From contig JAQWOT010000120.1 in the NCBI GenBank assembly GCA_029245725.1, forward strand, positions 1 to 34,400: a stretch of 34,400 nt of DNA, in the 5' to 3' direction. Shown here piece after piece: positions 1 through 8,707 of this stretch (positions are counted from its first letter, which is position 1; each line of letters starts with the position of its first letter). The notes beneath the pieces are model-generated. The model saw nothing but the letters and a program-made list of their open reading frames with translations. It was not told the DNA's origin and did no database searches. This stretch comes from SAR324 cluster bacterium (GTDB lineage Bacteria; SAR324; NAC60-12). A program made the position numbers and the translations under genes.

Positions 1-732
1 ATTTTCCATGATGCTTGACATCTGTTCCATTGAAGCTGCAGTTTCTTCGAGTGAAGAGCTTTGCCTCAGAGTCCGTTCTGAGAGTTCTATATTTGAATCG
101 GCAATTTCCCGCGAACTTGTATCAAGCGAAAGAAGCATTTGTCCAACTGGTCTGGTGATAAAGAGGTACACTGCCCCTAGTAAACTCAAACTTGTTCCCA
201 GGAGCATGGCTAGAATCAACCATGCTGAGGTAATTATTAATTCCTCACGTTGATTTTGTAGCTCCTGACGGCTCCAAATCAACCCCACATAGCCAGCCAT
301 TTCATCGCTAGCGAGCCGAGCTGGTTGAAGTAGGATCAGGTTTGCCTCATTCTGCTCAATAACAATTTGCCCTGTCTGAAGAGTTGGCAATCGATTAATG
401 ATCAGTTGATTAAGTTGGGTTTCAAAGTCTGCTTTCCCATACTCATAAATTTGAGTTCCCTCGAGATCATAGGCTCGAAGTAACTCTAGGTCGTTCTTTG
501 CAACACTCAAAAAGGCTTGGATGCGTTTCCCAATGATTCTCCCATCAGACAGGTGCAGCGCAGGGGCTAGTTCAGTTGACATCAAATCTGAAAGACCCTG
601 ATAACGCTCAACAAAACGTTGGTCTGCCCTGTTTAGTTCCATCCCGATCAGAACAACTGCCATCAGTGTCAGAGCCAGTCCTCCCCCAATCGTAATGAGT
701 AGGAGCAATTTACTGCCAACAGAGAGTTTCAT
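1..732 (-). CDS. methyl-accepting chemotaxis protein, N-terminal part (cut by window edge)
   Basis: The frame is open from an ATG at 732 to the window edge, giving 244 residues. Hydrophobic segments at about residues 8-31 and 166-192 flank a probable periplasmic sensor of about 130 residues. After the second membrane helix the sequence becomes polar and helical, and it ends in SSLEETAASMEQMSSIMEN, which is typical of the cytoplasmic signalling helices of chemoreceptors. Such proteins bind a ligand outside the membrane and control CheA through the signalling tip, which lies beyond this window. The start is 4 nt after the stop of the DUF4399 gene, with GGAG just upstream, so the two are probably co-transcribed. 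The ligand cannot be read from the sensor sequence, which I do not recognise. Confidence 0.85.
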   Translation of the reverse strand, partial: MKLSVGSKLLLLITIGGGLALTLMAVVLIGMELNRADQRFVERYQGLSDLMSTELAPALHLSDGRIIGKRIQAFLSVAKNDLELLRAYDLEGTQIYEYGKADFETQLNQLIINRLPTLQTGQIVIEQNEANLILLQPARLASDEMAGYVGLIWSRQELQNQREELIITSAWLILAMLLGTSLSLLGAVYLFITRPVGQMLLSLDTSSREIADSNIELSERTLRQSSSLEETAASMEQMSSIMEN

Positions 733-736
733 CTCT

Positions 737-1180
737 TTACTCCACAGTGATGGTGATGACTTCTGAAATTACAGGAGGGTCGTGCGGGATGTGTGAATAA
801 TCTCCCAAGATCAGTTGCAACGTGTGCTGGCCTGATGTGAAATCAACCTCCCATTCTGTTTGACCACCGCTTAGGTGAATATGATTCTTGCTTTTACTAG
901 GAATGGCTTTGTTTGGATCAGGAGTTGGCGAATTTATGATTAGGTGATGATGTCCTGTGTCAGGCCAATCTACAAGGGCTGGAGCAATTCCCATTTGAGA
1001 ACTCAGACCAAATTGGATTAGAACAGGGCTTTTTACCTTGTCTCCATCCTTTATATTGATGAAGTAGATTTTAGTTCCCGGGACCGATGGAGAATCTCCC
1101 GCATGCACTATCGAAACTATCAACTGGGAAAGAAAAACAATAAAAAGAAATTTGTTTGAAAGGCTGGTCAGTTGGAACAT
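737..1180 (-). CDS. exported DUF4399 domain protein
   Basis: This 147-residue protein has a cleavable signal peptide (hydrophobic core at about residues 10-25, likely cleavage after VHA at 27). The rest matches the DUF4399 pattern: a KDGDKVKSPV stretch, a GHHHL motif near residues 76-80, an H-x-HLSGGQTE segment and an HTLQLILGDYSH segment, ending in a short beta-rich tail. The family is small and periplasmic; its function is not established, and the His-rich motifs make metal binding a guess. A likely ribosome site (AGG) lies 8 nt before the ATG. It is the first gene of a two-gene unit with the chemoreceptor, so a role in presenting a ligand to that receptor is possible but is inference only. 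Confidence 0.85.
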   Translation of the reverse strand: MFQLTSLSNKFLFIVFLSQLIVSIVHAGDSPSVPGTKIYFINIKDGDKVKSPVLIQFGLSSQMGIAPALVDWPDTGHHHLIINSPTPDPNKAIPSKSKNHIHLSGGQTEWEVDFTSGQHTLQLILGDYSHIPHDPPVISEVITITVE

Positions 1181-1758
1181 TTTGAAAACCTGTTTTTGTA
1201 TGTTGTTAATTAATTCTGGAAATACCTTGATGGTGGAACTGAATGCTTTCGCATTTTACTATCAGTTATTCCTGAATACTGCAGCTTCAGGAAAATGATG
1301 CCATCATTGCAAAATCTGCCAAAGCTTAGCCAGTTTTAATTTTTAAAATATTGAAATTCTTTATTATAAAATTGACGAAGATTATACTTGTTGGCTCCTC
1401 AGAGAAAAAACATGATCATATCCTGTCTATAAGTCAAAGTAAGATTTTATTTCTGTTTTTGTCTGTCAATCAACTAACTGGTGCTTTGGAGAGAGTCAAC
1501 ACAGGAAAAAACAAAAGGTAAAATTTTTTTTGAATAAATAACTATTAAAATTAATCTTTTATAAAGAATACTTCCTAAAAGATTTTCTTAAATTAATTAG
1601 TAGACTTCTGATTTTTGTTGCAAACAAATGTATTATAAATTAAAAGAATTTCTATTTTCTAGTAGGACATTAATAAAAATCAAAGTAATCTCAGACCGAA
1701 GTTAAATAATAAAATATTCATAAATCATATCAATAATTTGGAAAATAGGGTACATGAA
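1181..1758. promoter_or_regulatory. AT-rich divergent intergenic region with two adjacent dyads
   Basis: This gap of about 580 bases separates two divergent units and must hold promoters for both. It is very rich in A and T and has no convincing ORF. Two dyads lie side by side 90-130 bases upstream of the DUF4399 gene: CCTGAA at 1271-1276 pairs with TTCAGG at 1286-1291, and AATGATG at 1294-1300 mirrors CATCATT at 1302-1308. These could be operators or a hairpin in a leader. I could not assign -35 and -10 boxes with confidence, and I see no RNA gene. Confidence 0.5.
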
Positions 1759-2217
1759 ATGGCAGAATTAACTATCAATAAAATCAAACATCAAGTGACA
1801 GTTGAACTGAACACTCCCTTACTTTGGTTCCTTCGAGATACACTGAATCTCACTGGAACAAAATACGGTTGCGGTATCCAGCAATGCGGTGCTTGTACGG
1901 TACTTATCAAGGGTCGAACAGTAAGGTCGTGCGGTGTCACAATTGAAGAAGTGCTAGACGAAGAAATTACAACTATCGAAGGCTTGTCTAACAACAATAG
2001 TCATCCAGTTCAACAGGCTTGGATTGCGGAAGAAGTTCCACAATGCGGATATTGCCAGTCCGGTCAGATTTTAACAGCAGTATCATTGTTAAATAGAAAA
2101 CCCAATCCTACGGATCAAGATATCGATCGTGGTATGCTGAACCTGTGTCGATGCGGAACATATACTAGAGTACGCAAAGCAATGCATGTGGCGGCAGAAA
2201 TGATGAAGGAGGCATAA
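1759..2217 (+). CDS. iorA: isoquinoline 1-oxidoreductase-type [2Fe-2S] small subunit
   Basis: This 152-residue protein is the iron-sulfur subunit of a xanthine dehydrogenase-family molybdenum hydroxylase. Residues 1-60 are a plant-type ferredoxin fold with cluster cysteines C38, C43, C46 and C58. The C-terminal helical domain has the second cluster motif, with C96, C99, C130 and C132 (QCGYCQSGQ and NLCRCGTY). It would pass electrons from the molybdenum centre in the next subunit to an acceptor. The chosen start is the ATG at 1759, preceded by AGGG about 9 nt upstream; an in-frame TTG at 1738 is less likely. The stop overlaps the next ATG (TAATG), implying translational coupling. Family assignment is firm; the true substrate is unknown. 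Confidence 0.9.
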   Translation: MAELTINKIKHQVTVELNTPLLWFLRDTLNLTGTKYGCGIQQCGACTVLIKGRTVRSCGVTIEEVLDEEITTIEGLSNNNSHPVQQAWIAEEVPQCGYCQSGQILTAVSLLNRKPNPTDQDIDRGMLNLCRCGTYTRVRKAMHVAAEMMKEA

Positions 2218-4382
2218 TGACTAGCTCTAAATTAAATAGAAGAACATTTCTAAAATTATCGGGTTTAGCCGGAAGTGGACTATTAGTTGGTTGTACATTT
2301 TCCTCCCCAAAGATACTCAGCAGTCCTCGAACTTTGGACAAAGACCTTGGACTCTGGGTACGAATAGGTACCGATAATAAAGTTACTCTAATTCTTCCAG
2401 CTTCTGAGATGGGGCAGCATGCACACACGGGCCAAGCAATGCTACTTGCAGAAGAATTAGAAGCTGATTGGAAAACCATAAATGTGGTGACAGCTCCATT
2501 CCATCCAGAATTTATAAATCCACAGGCAGATCCACGTGGTATTCAGGTCACCGGTGGTAGTAGCAGTATCAGTTTTTTTTGGGAGAAAATACGGCTTGTT
2601 GGTGCTAGCTCCAGAGAAATGTTGAAAACAGCTGCTTCGCAAAAATGGGGGGTACCGATTTCTGAATGTAGAGCAGAGGATGGTAAAGTATTGCACAGTG
2701 AAAGCAATCGGGCTTTAAGCTACGGTGAATTAGTCTCCACAGCAGCAGTAATCGAACCTCCAGATAATCCTAAACTGAAAAGCCGCGATCAATTTAAATT
2801 AATCGGAAAACCTATTCCAAAACTCTATACACCTTCCAAAACGGATGGTTCGGCAAAATTTGGAATTGATGTACGTATTCCAAATATGAAATTCGCAACG
2901 GTCAAGCAATCGCCTGTATTTGGAGGAGATCTAGCTAACTATAACAGTAAAGCTGCTTTGGCGATTAAAGGTGTTGAAGCAGTGATACAAATTCCTCATG
3001 GTGTTGCAGTTGTAGCTGATTCTACTTGGCATGCCATGCAAGGACTTGAGGCCTTAGATCCAAAATTTGACGGTGGTAGAACAGTAGGATTGGATAGTCA
3101 AACAATTTACGAAACACTCAAGAGGGCAGCGAATAACGATATTACAACAAGCGAAATGAAAGAAAGTGATGTTGTTGAGGCAGAATACGAAATGCCTTAT
3201 CTCCATCATGCAGCTATGGAGCCGATAAACTGTACGGCATTCGTCGCCGAAAATTTTTGTGAAATTTGGGCACCAACTCAAAATCAACATGCTTGTATGG
3301 AAGTTGCCAAAAAAGTTACCGAACTGCCTGAAGAGAAAATTAAAATTAATAGCATGATGATGGGAGGAAGTTTTGGCAGAAGACTTATGGATGATTATGT
3401 TGAGCAAGTGCTGCTTGTTTCAAAATCCATAAAGAAACCGGTGCAGGTTGTTTGGAGCCGTGAGGAAGACACTAGACATGGATTTTACCGTCCAGCTAGT
3501 GTAAGTAAATTTCGGGTTAAAGTTAATTCAGAGGGTATCCCAAACAAATGGGAAAATCAGGTATCACAAGAAAATATAGCTGCCACTGAATTCTTTTTTG
3601 GTCCAACGTTTGGAAAACTGAACTTTGATCCTATGACAATTCCAGGAAGAGTTCATGACTACCCGATAATACCAAAACATTTTTACAAAGTGGATGGTGT
3701 AGATGTTGGCCATTCTCCCGTTCAGCTCGGTGTGCCAGTAGGGCTTTGGCGGGCTCCACCTAACAGTATCAATGTTTTCTATACAGAGAGTATTATGGAT
3801 GAGCTCGCTCATGCTGCAGGGGTTGATCCTCTTGAATATAGGTTAAGATTTTTGCATGAGAGTCCGCGGCACAAAACAATCTTAGAACAGGTTGCGAAAC
3901 AAGCGAATTGGGAAACAAAATTGCCAAAAGGACAAGGGCGTGGTATTGCAATAAATGAATGGTTCCCTCTTGAGGGAGTCACTACAGTTGTGGCACTGGT
4001 TGCAGAGGTGTCAATCAATACCAGAGGTCGAGTAAAGATCAATCGTGTAGATTGCGTTCTAGATTGTGGTTTAGCAGTAAATCCAGATAGTGTTGTTGCG
4101 CAAATTGAAGGAAGCATCATTATGGGTATGTCAGCAACGCTATTTGAGCAAATTACTTTGGATGATGGTCAGGTTGTTCAAGGTAATTTTGATGACTATA
4201 AAATCGCTCGAATGAGAGATACTCCTGAGATAAATGTCACAATTGTGGAAAGCGATAGACCCCCAAGTGGATCAGGAGAACCAGCTACTTCACCAATAGT
4301 ACCTGCAATCACAAATGCAATTTTTGCTGCCACAGGAAAGCGGATTCGTAAATTGCCGATTGGGAAGCAGAAGCTTGTTTAA
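2217..4382 (+). CDS. iorB: isoquinoline 1-oxidoreductase-type molybdopterin-binding large subunit, Tat-exported
   Basis: This 721-residue protein is the catalytic subunit of an IorAB-type molybdenum hydroxylase, a family that hydroxylates N-heterocycles or oxidises aldehydes. The N-terminus carries a twin-arginine motif (RRTFLK, R8-R9), a hydrophobic stretch and LVGC with C26, so Tat export with possible lipid anchoring is suggested. GGSFGRR at about residues 383-389 is the molybdopterin-binding loop. SGEPATSP near residue 688 carries the family's conserved active-site glutamate, and the end IFAATGKRIRKLPI is typical of IorB. No cytochrome c subunit and no molybdenum-cofactor maturation gene lies next to it, so the electron acceptor is unknown. 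The substrate is not shown; the isoquinoline name reflects the family only. Confidence 0.9.
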   Translation: MTSSKLNRRTFLKLSGLAGSGLLVGCTFSSPKILSSPRTLDKDLGLWVRIGTDNKVTLILPASEMGQHAHTGQAMLLAEELEADWKTINVVTAPFHPEFINPQADPRGIQVTGGSSSISFFWEKIRLVGASSREMLKTAASQKWGVPISECRAEDGKVLHSESNRALSYGELVSTAAVIEPPDNPKLKSRDQFKLIGKPIPKLYTPSKTDGSAKFGIDVRIPNMKFATVKQSPVFGGDLANYNSKAALAIKGVEAVIQIPHGVAVVADSTWHAMQGLEALDPKFDGGRTVGLDSQTIYETLKRAANNDITTSEMKESDVVEAEYEMPYLHHAAMEPINCTAFVAENFCEIWAPTQNQHACMEVAKKVTELPEEKIKINSMMMGGSFGRRLMDDYVEQVLLVSKSIKKPVQVVWSREEDTRHGFYRPASVSKFRVKVNSEGIPNKWENQVSQENIAATEFFFGPTFGKLNFDPMTIPGRVHDYPIIPKHFYKVDGVDVGHSPVQLGVPVGLWRAPPNSINVFYTESIMDELAHAAGVDPLEYRLRFLHESPRHKTILEQVAKQANWETKLPKGQGRGIAINEWFPLEGVTTVVALVAEVSINTRGRVKINRVDCVLDCGLAVNPDSVVAQIEGSIIMGMSATLFEQITLDDGQVVQGNFDDYKIARMRDTPEINVTIVESDRPPSGSGEPATSPIVPAITNAIFAATGKRIRKLPIGKQKLV

Positions 4383-4510
4383 GTTTAATATGTTTGAAAA
4401 CTAATTGAAATTTGGGTTTTTAATTTCCCAATTAATTTTACTTAGGCAATTAGGCTCGTTGATTGAACTTAGCTCTCTATTATCTTTCACGTGGCGTCAA
4501 AAGAAATTTG
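4383..4510. terminator. possible weak terminator between convergent iorB and glaH
   Basis: The 128-base gap lies between converging genes. GAAATT and AATTTC flank a 9-nt loop at about 4409-4429, within a longer imperfect stem (a two-base bulge brings in further pairs), and T-rich stretches lie nearby. The stem is AT-rich and weak, so this is only a candidate bidirectional terminator. Confidence 0.3.
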
Positions 4511-5428
4511 TTAAATTTGCTCATTGAAAGCACCACGCTGGCGCAACAATTCCCGATACAGTTCAGGGTGTTTTGCGAAAGGTTCTCTCCCGTGTGCCCA
4601 AAAGTGGTTATTGATTAATAAGATGTGTCCAGTGGGCAATGGGATGAAGAGGGTTTTTGGGGAATTTTCCATTGATTGTGACATGTCCCTCAAAAAAAGA
4701 GCTTGCTCGATCGTATGTGGATACGCGAACTGGTCGATGAAACAGAGGCAGGGTCGACCATTACGCTGATAAAATGTCTGACGCTTTACAGAAACTGAAA
4801 CGTTTTTGCTTGGCGGAGATTTATATTCCATGGGAGTGTGTCCCAAAGGGTGCTCCGCAAAGATTTCCATTTCTTCCCAATCGTCTAGGTGTAATAGTCT
4901 GCTTTCTCCTCCCTCTGCATTTACTTCCTTGAGCTTGAGCATCAAGACCCAGTCGGTTGTCTCTTCCACATAAGTCCCATCAGTGTGCAGGGTGAAGAGA
5001 CGATAGGCTTGCCTTAGGTAAGAGTCACTGTTGTCGGTGTCCTTTACATCAAAGCAGGCGTAGTAATTTCCACTCATGGAGTCGAAATTTGGTAAGCCAA
5101 CCAAGTGACTGACTGCAGTGGAAATTTTGATCAAATCGTCTTTGTTAAGGTCGGGAGGTGTACTGATTTCCAAAGCTCCGGTTGCTCGGTCATGTAACGT
5201 TTCCACGAGGATTTTTTTGAGTGAGCCACCACATTCCTCATCTAAGAGATGGGCCAGAACAAGCCGTTGATATGGAACGTATTCTAGCTCCTGAACACTG
5301 ATATCCTTGGTAGATGCTAAAAAGTTTTCAAGAACAACCATTGGTAGATGTAGTTCCTGTAATCTCGGATTGATTGAGTGGGAATGTTGATTCAACTGAG
5401 TTTTATGGAAATTATGAAAACTGTGCAT
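4511..5428 (-). CDS. glaH: glutarate 2-hydroxylase (CsiD/GlaH family)
   Basis: This is a cytoplasmic Fe(II)/2-oxoglutarate dioxygenase that converts glutarate to L-2-hydroxyglutarate, releasing succinate and CO2. The match to E. coli CsiD/GlaH runs nearly end to end: FDSMSGNYYA, DNSDSYLRQ, LHTDGTYVEE with iron ligands H and D, LLHLDDWE, PPSKNVS, LLINNHFWAHGR with the third iron ligand H, and a C-terminal RELLRQRGAF supplying the 2-oxoglutarate arginine. Counting from an alternative TTG start at 5446, the ligands are H154, D156 and H285; I prefer the ATG at 5428 although neither start has a clear ribosome site. It is the last gene of the TRAP operon. The usual partner lhgO (L-2-hydroxyglutarate oxidase) is not in the window. 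Confidence 0.9.
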   Translation of the reverse strand: MHSFHNFHKTQLNQHSHSINPRLQELHLPMVVLENFLASTKDISVQELEYVPYQRLVLAHLLDEECGGSLKKILVETLHDRATGALEISTPPDLNKDDLIKISTAVSHLVGLPNFDSMSGNYYACFDVKDTDNSDSYLRQAYRLFTLHTDGTYVEETTDWVLMLKLKEVNAEGGESRLLHLDDWEEMEIFAEHPLGHTPMEYKSPPSKNVSVSVKRQTFYQRNGRPCLCFIDQFAYPHTIEQALFLRDMSQSMENSPKTLFIPLPTGHILLINNHFWAHGREPFAKHPELYRELLRQRGAFNEQI

Positions 5429-5461
5429 TACGTTTAAGGTGGTCAATATGATTTTACTAGG

Positions 5462-7639
5462 TCAATGGGAGTAAATAATGGCTAAATTACTGCGATGGCT
5501 ATGAATGATTACCATTAGAACAGAAACGGCGCCCAACATATTCAGCATGAGATCCAATGGCCAAAACGATAGTACTATTCCCGCTACAAGCATTGGCCAA
5601 TACCAACTAGTCATTGGTCCTTCTGCAAATCGAGCAATCAGGGCATTGGTGGCGTAAATTCCAAACAATGCAAAGAAACCAATCTGCAAAACCTCTAGCA
5701 AAGATCCGGTTACAAGTGGTGTGTATGCAAATAGGAGTGGAACGATGTATAAGCCTTTTGCAGCTTTCCATGATTGAAAGCCAGTTGCCATTGGTGGAGA
5801 TTTTGCGATTCCTGCTGCAGTAAAGGCCGCGAGACAGACAGGTGGAGTGACATTGCTATCCTGACTGAGCCAGAAAATGATTAGGTGAGCTACAAGCAAA
5901 AAACCCATCATCACTTCTGCGTCTATTAGCATTGGCCGAATTGTCATAGCGACTTCAAACGGTACATCTGCCATCAGACTAGAGGCTTCTTGGAGACTCA
6001 TACCGGTCGCAACTTTTGCTATGTAAGGGCTTTCCACTAACATAAACAAAGCTGAGTGCATTGGATCAGTCAAGCCCACCATCAATTTTTCTATGATGAT
6101 GGTATCGGCCAATATTCCTGCTAAAGCTGGTGCACATAAGATTGCGAGGATGATATAAGAGGCTGTGACAGGCAACCCCATTCCCAAAACTAGAGATGCA
6201 AGTGCAATTAATGCGATTGCCACTATCGGGGAACCCTGAGACCACTGAGCAATCATCAATGAAAATCCGTTTCCAATCCCACTAGTCACAATTGCATTGT
6301 TGATCACCCCAATTGAGACAAGAAGGATGGCAGTCAGGACTCCACTTCGCATTCCCACTAAGCAAGCTTCAAAAATCCGCTTCATGTTCATGACATTGGT
6401 TTGTAATTCGATCATTCCAGTTACTTGACCGAGGAACCACGATAACCATGACACAATGATCAAAACTGCAATTGAAGTTGAAGCTGCAAAGCTTGGAGTT
6501 ACACCAGACATCAGCAAACCAATCATAACCGCCAGTGGAACAATAAAAGTCAATGCACCTGCTAAAATTTTTGCACGACTAATGCTCATATCAATGCCCT
6601 CACCCACCCGGTACTTTACAGCTTCAATGCGAACCACAAAAGCAACTGACAAAAAATAAAGAAAGGCTGGTATGATTGATACCGAAACAATTGTGGAGTA
6701 TGGAATTGCGGTGTAACTTGCCATAACAAATGCTCCAGCTCCCATAATGGGAGGCATCAATTGACCTCCAGTTGAAGCCGCGGCTTCAACTCCTGCAGAA
6801 AATTGTCCTCTGAATCCGTTCGATTTCATCAAAGGTATTGTGATTACCCCTGTTGAGGCAGTATTTGCGACTGCTGATCCACTTATAGTGCCGGTCAAAG
6901 CAGAGGATATAACGGCAACAAATGCTGCTCCTCCCCGAATTCGACCAGCTACAACTTTTGAGACTTCAATTACAAAATCGCTGGCACCAGATACTACTAG
7001 AAACCCTCCAAATATCATGAAAAGAGCTATATTGGATGAGGAGATGTTCGCCAGAATGCCGAATAGTCCTTCATCATTATAGATTGTTCGAAACAAGACA
7101 TCATCTAAGGGCAGGCTCGCTGCCCGAAATACACCTGGTAGATGCTCACCGAGGAAAAGAATATAGGATACCGAAAGAATGATTAGAATAGGAATTACCC
7201 AACCGGAAACTCTCTTGGAGAAATCGATAGTTGCTACAACGAGTACACATCCAGCAGTCCAATCAAACACGTTGAACTGCCAGGCCTGTCCGGTGAGCGC
7301 TAAAGTGTCTTCATAAATGCGGGATTCGGATGCAGCAACCCAGCATGCTGCCCAGGCTACAAGGAAGCCATAAGCGAGGTCCAAGAATAAGTTTGGGCGA
7401 CCAAGAAATTTAGATGGGTAAATAACCGTTGCTAGGACAGCAAAGCCAGCAAAATGAATAGTGTTTTGCCAAAGGGGAGATTCATTAATCAGCAGATTTG
7501 TGGCCACATGCCAGATAGCAAAACCGACAGCAAAGAAGGCAAATGACCATTGGATTATTGTTTTGTTATGTGAGTTGAGAGCTAGCCACTCATCCCTTGA
7601 TTGGTACTCAATAGCATCATTCTCTAGTGACGGAATCAT
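5462..7639 (-). CDS. TRAP transporter fused permease (TAXI type, DctQ-DctM fusion)
   Basis: This polytopic membrane protein of about 725 residues fuses the small and large TRAP permease subunits. It is driven by an ion gradient and receives substrate from a periplasmic TAXI binding protein. The N-terminal third has several membrane helices of the small-subunit type. The central part carries the large-subunit hallmarks GGAAFVAVISSALTGTISGS and VEAAASTGGQLMPPIMGAGAF, with a second repeat around LGMGLPVTASYIILAIL and NVTPPVCLAAFTAAGIA. The C-terminus has additional helices common in this fused subfamily. The start is the ATG at 7639; the in-frame TTG at 7651 lacks a good ribosome site. It lies about 50 nt after the binding protein gene and is followed by glaH, making a C5-dicarboxylate substrate plausible. 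Confidence 0.93.
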   Translation of the reverse strand: MIPSLENDAIEYQSRDEWLALNSHNKTIIQWSFAFFAVGFAIWHVATNLLINESPLWQNTIHFAGFAVLATVIYPSKFLGRPNLFLDLAYGFLVAWAACWVAASESRIYEDTLALTGQAWQFNVFDWTAGCVLVVATIDFSKRVSGWVIPILIILSVSYILFLGEHLPGVFRAASLPLDDVLFRTIYNDEGLFGILANISSSNIALFMIFGGFLVVSGASDFVIEVSKVVAGRIRGGAAFVAVISSALTGTISGSAVANTASTGVITIPLMKSNGFRGQFSAGVEAAASTGGQLMPPIMGAGAFVMASYTAIPYSTIVSVSIIPAFLYFLSVAFVVRIEAVKYRVGEGIDMSISRAKILAGALTFIVPLAVMIGLLMSGVTPSFAASTSIAVLIIVSWLSWFLGQVTGMIELQTNVMNMKRIFEACLVGMRSGVLTAILLVSIGVINNAIVTSGIGNGFSLMIAQWSQGSPIVAIALIALASLVLGMGLPVTASYIILAILCAPALAGILADTIIIEKLMVGLTDPMHSALFMLVESPYIAKVATGMSLQEASSLMADVPFEVAMTIRPMLIDAEVMMGFLLVAHLIIFWLSQDSNVTPPVCLAAFTAAGIAKSPPMATGFQSWKAAKGLYIVPLLFAYTPLVTGSLLEVLQIGFFALFGIYATNALIARFAEGPMTSWYWPMLVAGIVLSFWPLDLMLNMLGAVSVLMVIIHSHRSNLAIIYSH

Positions 7640-7690
7640 AAAGTGGCTCAATGAGATGAGGCCGGAGGAAATCTGTCCCCATCACGAGTC

Positions 7691-8707
7691 TTATTTCGAA
7701 ACTAAATGTGAAGGGATAGCCATGCCCATTTCTTTGTAATATTTAGCAGCTCCAGGATGAAGAGGAACTGGTAAACCTGCCATCGCCTTTTCAACTGCCA
7801 TGACTTTAGTTGCAGGGTGAATAGCTTGTAAGAAAGGCAAGTTCTCGTACATCGTTTTTGTCAGTAAATAGACATGATTCTCATCGACACTAGCATTCAC
7901 ACCTAGAAAATTTGGCTGTGCGATCGTGTTGATATCCTTGTCCTGTCCTGGGTAAGTACCAGCTTTAATGACGTATGGCGTCCAGAGCAATCTGCCACCA
8001 TCCATCTTTTTTGCCTCAGTAGAGGTGACATCAAGTATTGTGAATTTTTCACTGTTGCCCGCCATCAGTTTTGTAATTGCTCCTGTCGGGGGTCCAGATG
8101 GAATGCCAGCGGCCACAATCTGTCCATTGGCAAGTGCATCAGCAGTGGGTCCATACCCTGCGTAGACAAGATCATATTCACTACCTATGTCAATGCCTAA
8201 ACCGGACAACAAAACTTTGTTAGAGCCCAGTGTTCCTGAATTTTGCTTGCCCATGCCAGCGGATTGCCCTTTGAGCCCCATCAAATCAGACACAGTCCCA
8301 GATTTTACCTTTTCATTAGCTACCAGAAACTGCTCAACATTTTGCCAAAGCATCGTTACAGAACGCAGGTTTTTTTGGGGTTCTGAAATGGGGCCAGTAC
8401 CTGTTGCTGCATAAGATCCATACAAACCCTGCAATATCGCAAAATCAGCTGTCCCTGCACCAAGAGCCTGAACATTTGCTCCAGAACCAGCTGAGTTCAC
8501 GGCAGTGAGACTAAATTTTTGCTTTGGCAATAGTTTGACCTTTGTCAAAGTAGCGATAGCAGTCCCTACAGGGTGGTACGTTCCTCCGGTAGAGGCTGTG
8601 TTCAATACATAGTCTTTGTCAGCAGCCCAAACTTGATTTTGTGTTGATAGAAGGAAAATTGCTGCGAGGAACGTGAGTGCCTGGCTTACTAGTTTTATTA
8701 TTTTCAT
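7691..8707 (-). CDS. TAXI family TRAP substrate-binding protein
   Basis: This 338-residue protein has a signal peptide ending near VWA at 28. The mature protein opens with VLNTASTGGTYHPVGTAIA, which is the TAXI-family signature, and continues through NSAGSGANVQALGAGTADFAILQ and LKGQSAGMGKQNSGT. It is a periplasmic receptor that delivers substrate to the fused permease encoded just downstream. The start has a clean ribosome site (AAAGG, 5 nt spacer). TAXI proteins usually bind small carboxylates or amino acids. The adjacent glaH suggests glutarate or a relative, but the binding pocket cannot be read from sequence alone. Confidence 0.93.
   Translation of the reverse strand: MKIIKLVSQALTFLAAIFLLSTQNQVWAADKDYVLNTASTGGTYHPVGTAIATLTKVKLLPKQKFSLTAVNSAGSGANVQALGAGTADFAILQGLYGSYAATGTGPISEPQKNLRSVTMLWQNVEQFLVANEKVKSGTVSDLMGLKGQSAGMGKQNSGTLGSNKVLLSGLGIDIGSEYDLVYAGYGPTADALANGQIVAAGIPSGPPTGAITKLMAGNSEKFTILDVTSTEAKKMDGGRLLWTPYVIKAGTYPGQDKDINTIAQPNFLGVNASVDENHVYLLTKTMYENLPFLQAIHPATKVMAVEKAMAGLPVPLHPGAAKYYKEMGMAIPSHLVSK

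Noticed and set aside
8-253. 81-codon plus-strand frame
   Set aside because: Antisense to the chemoreceptor, whose signalling-helix sequence is clearly coding on the minus strand.
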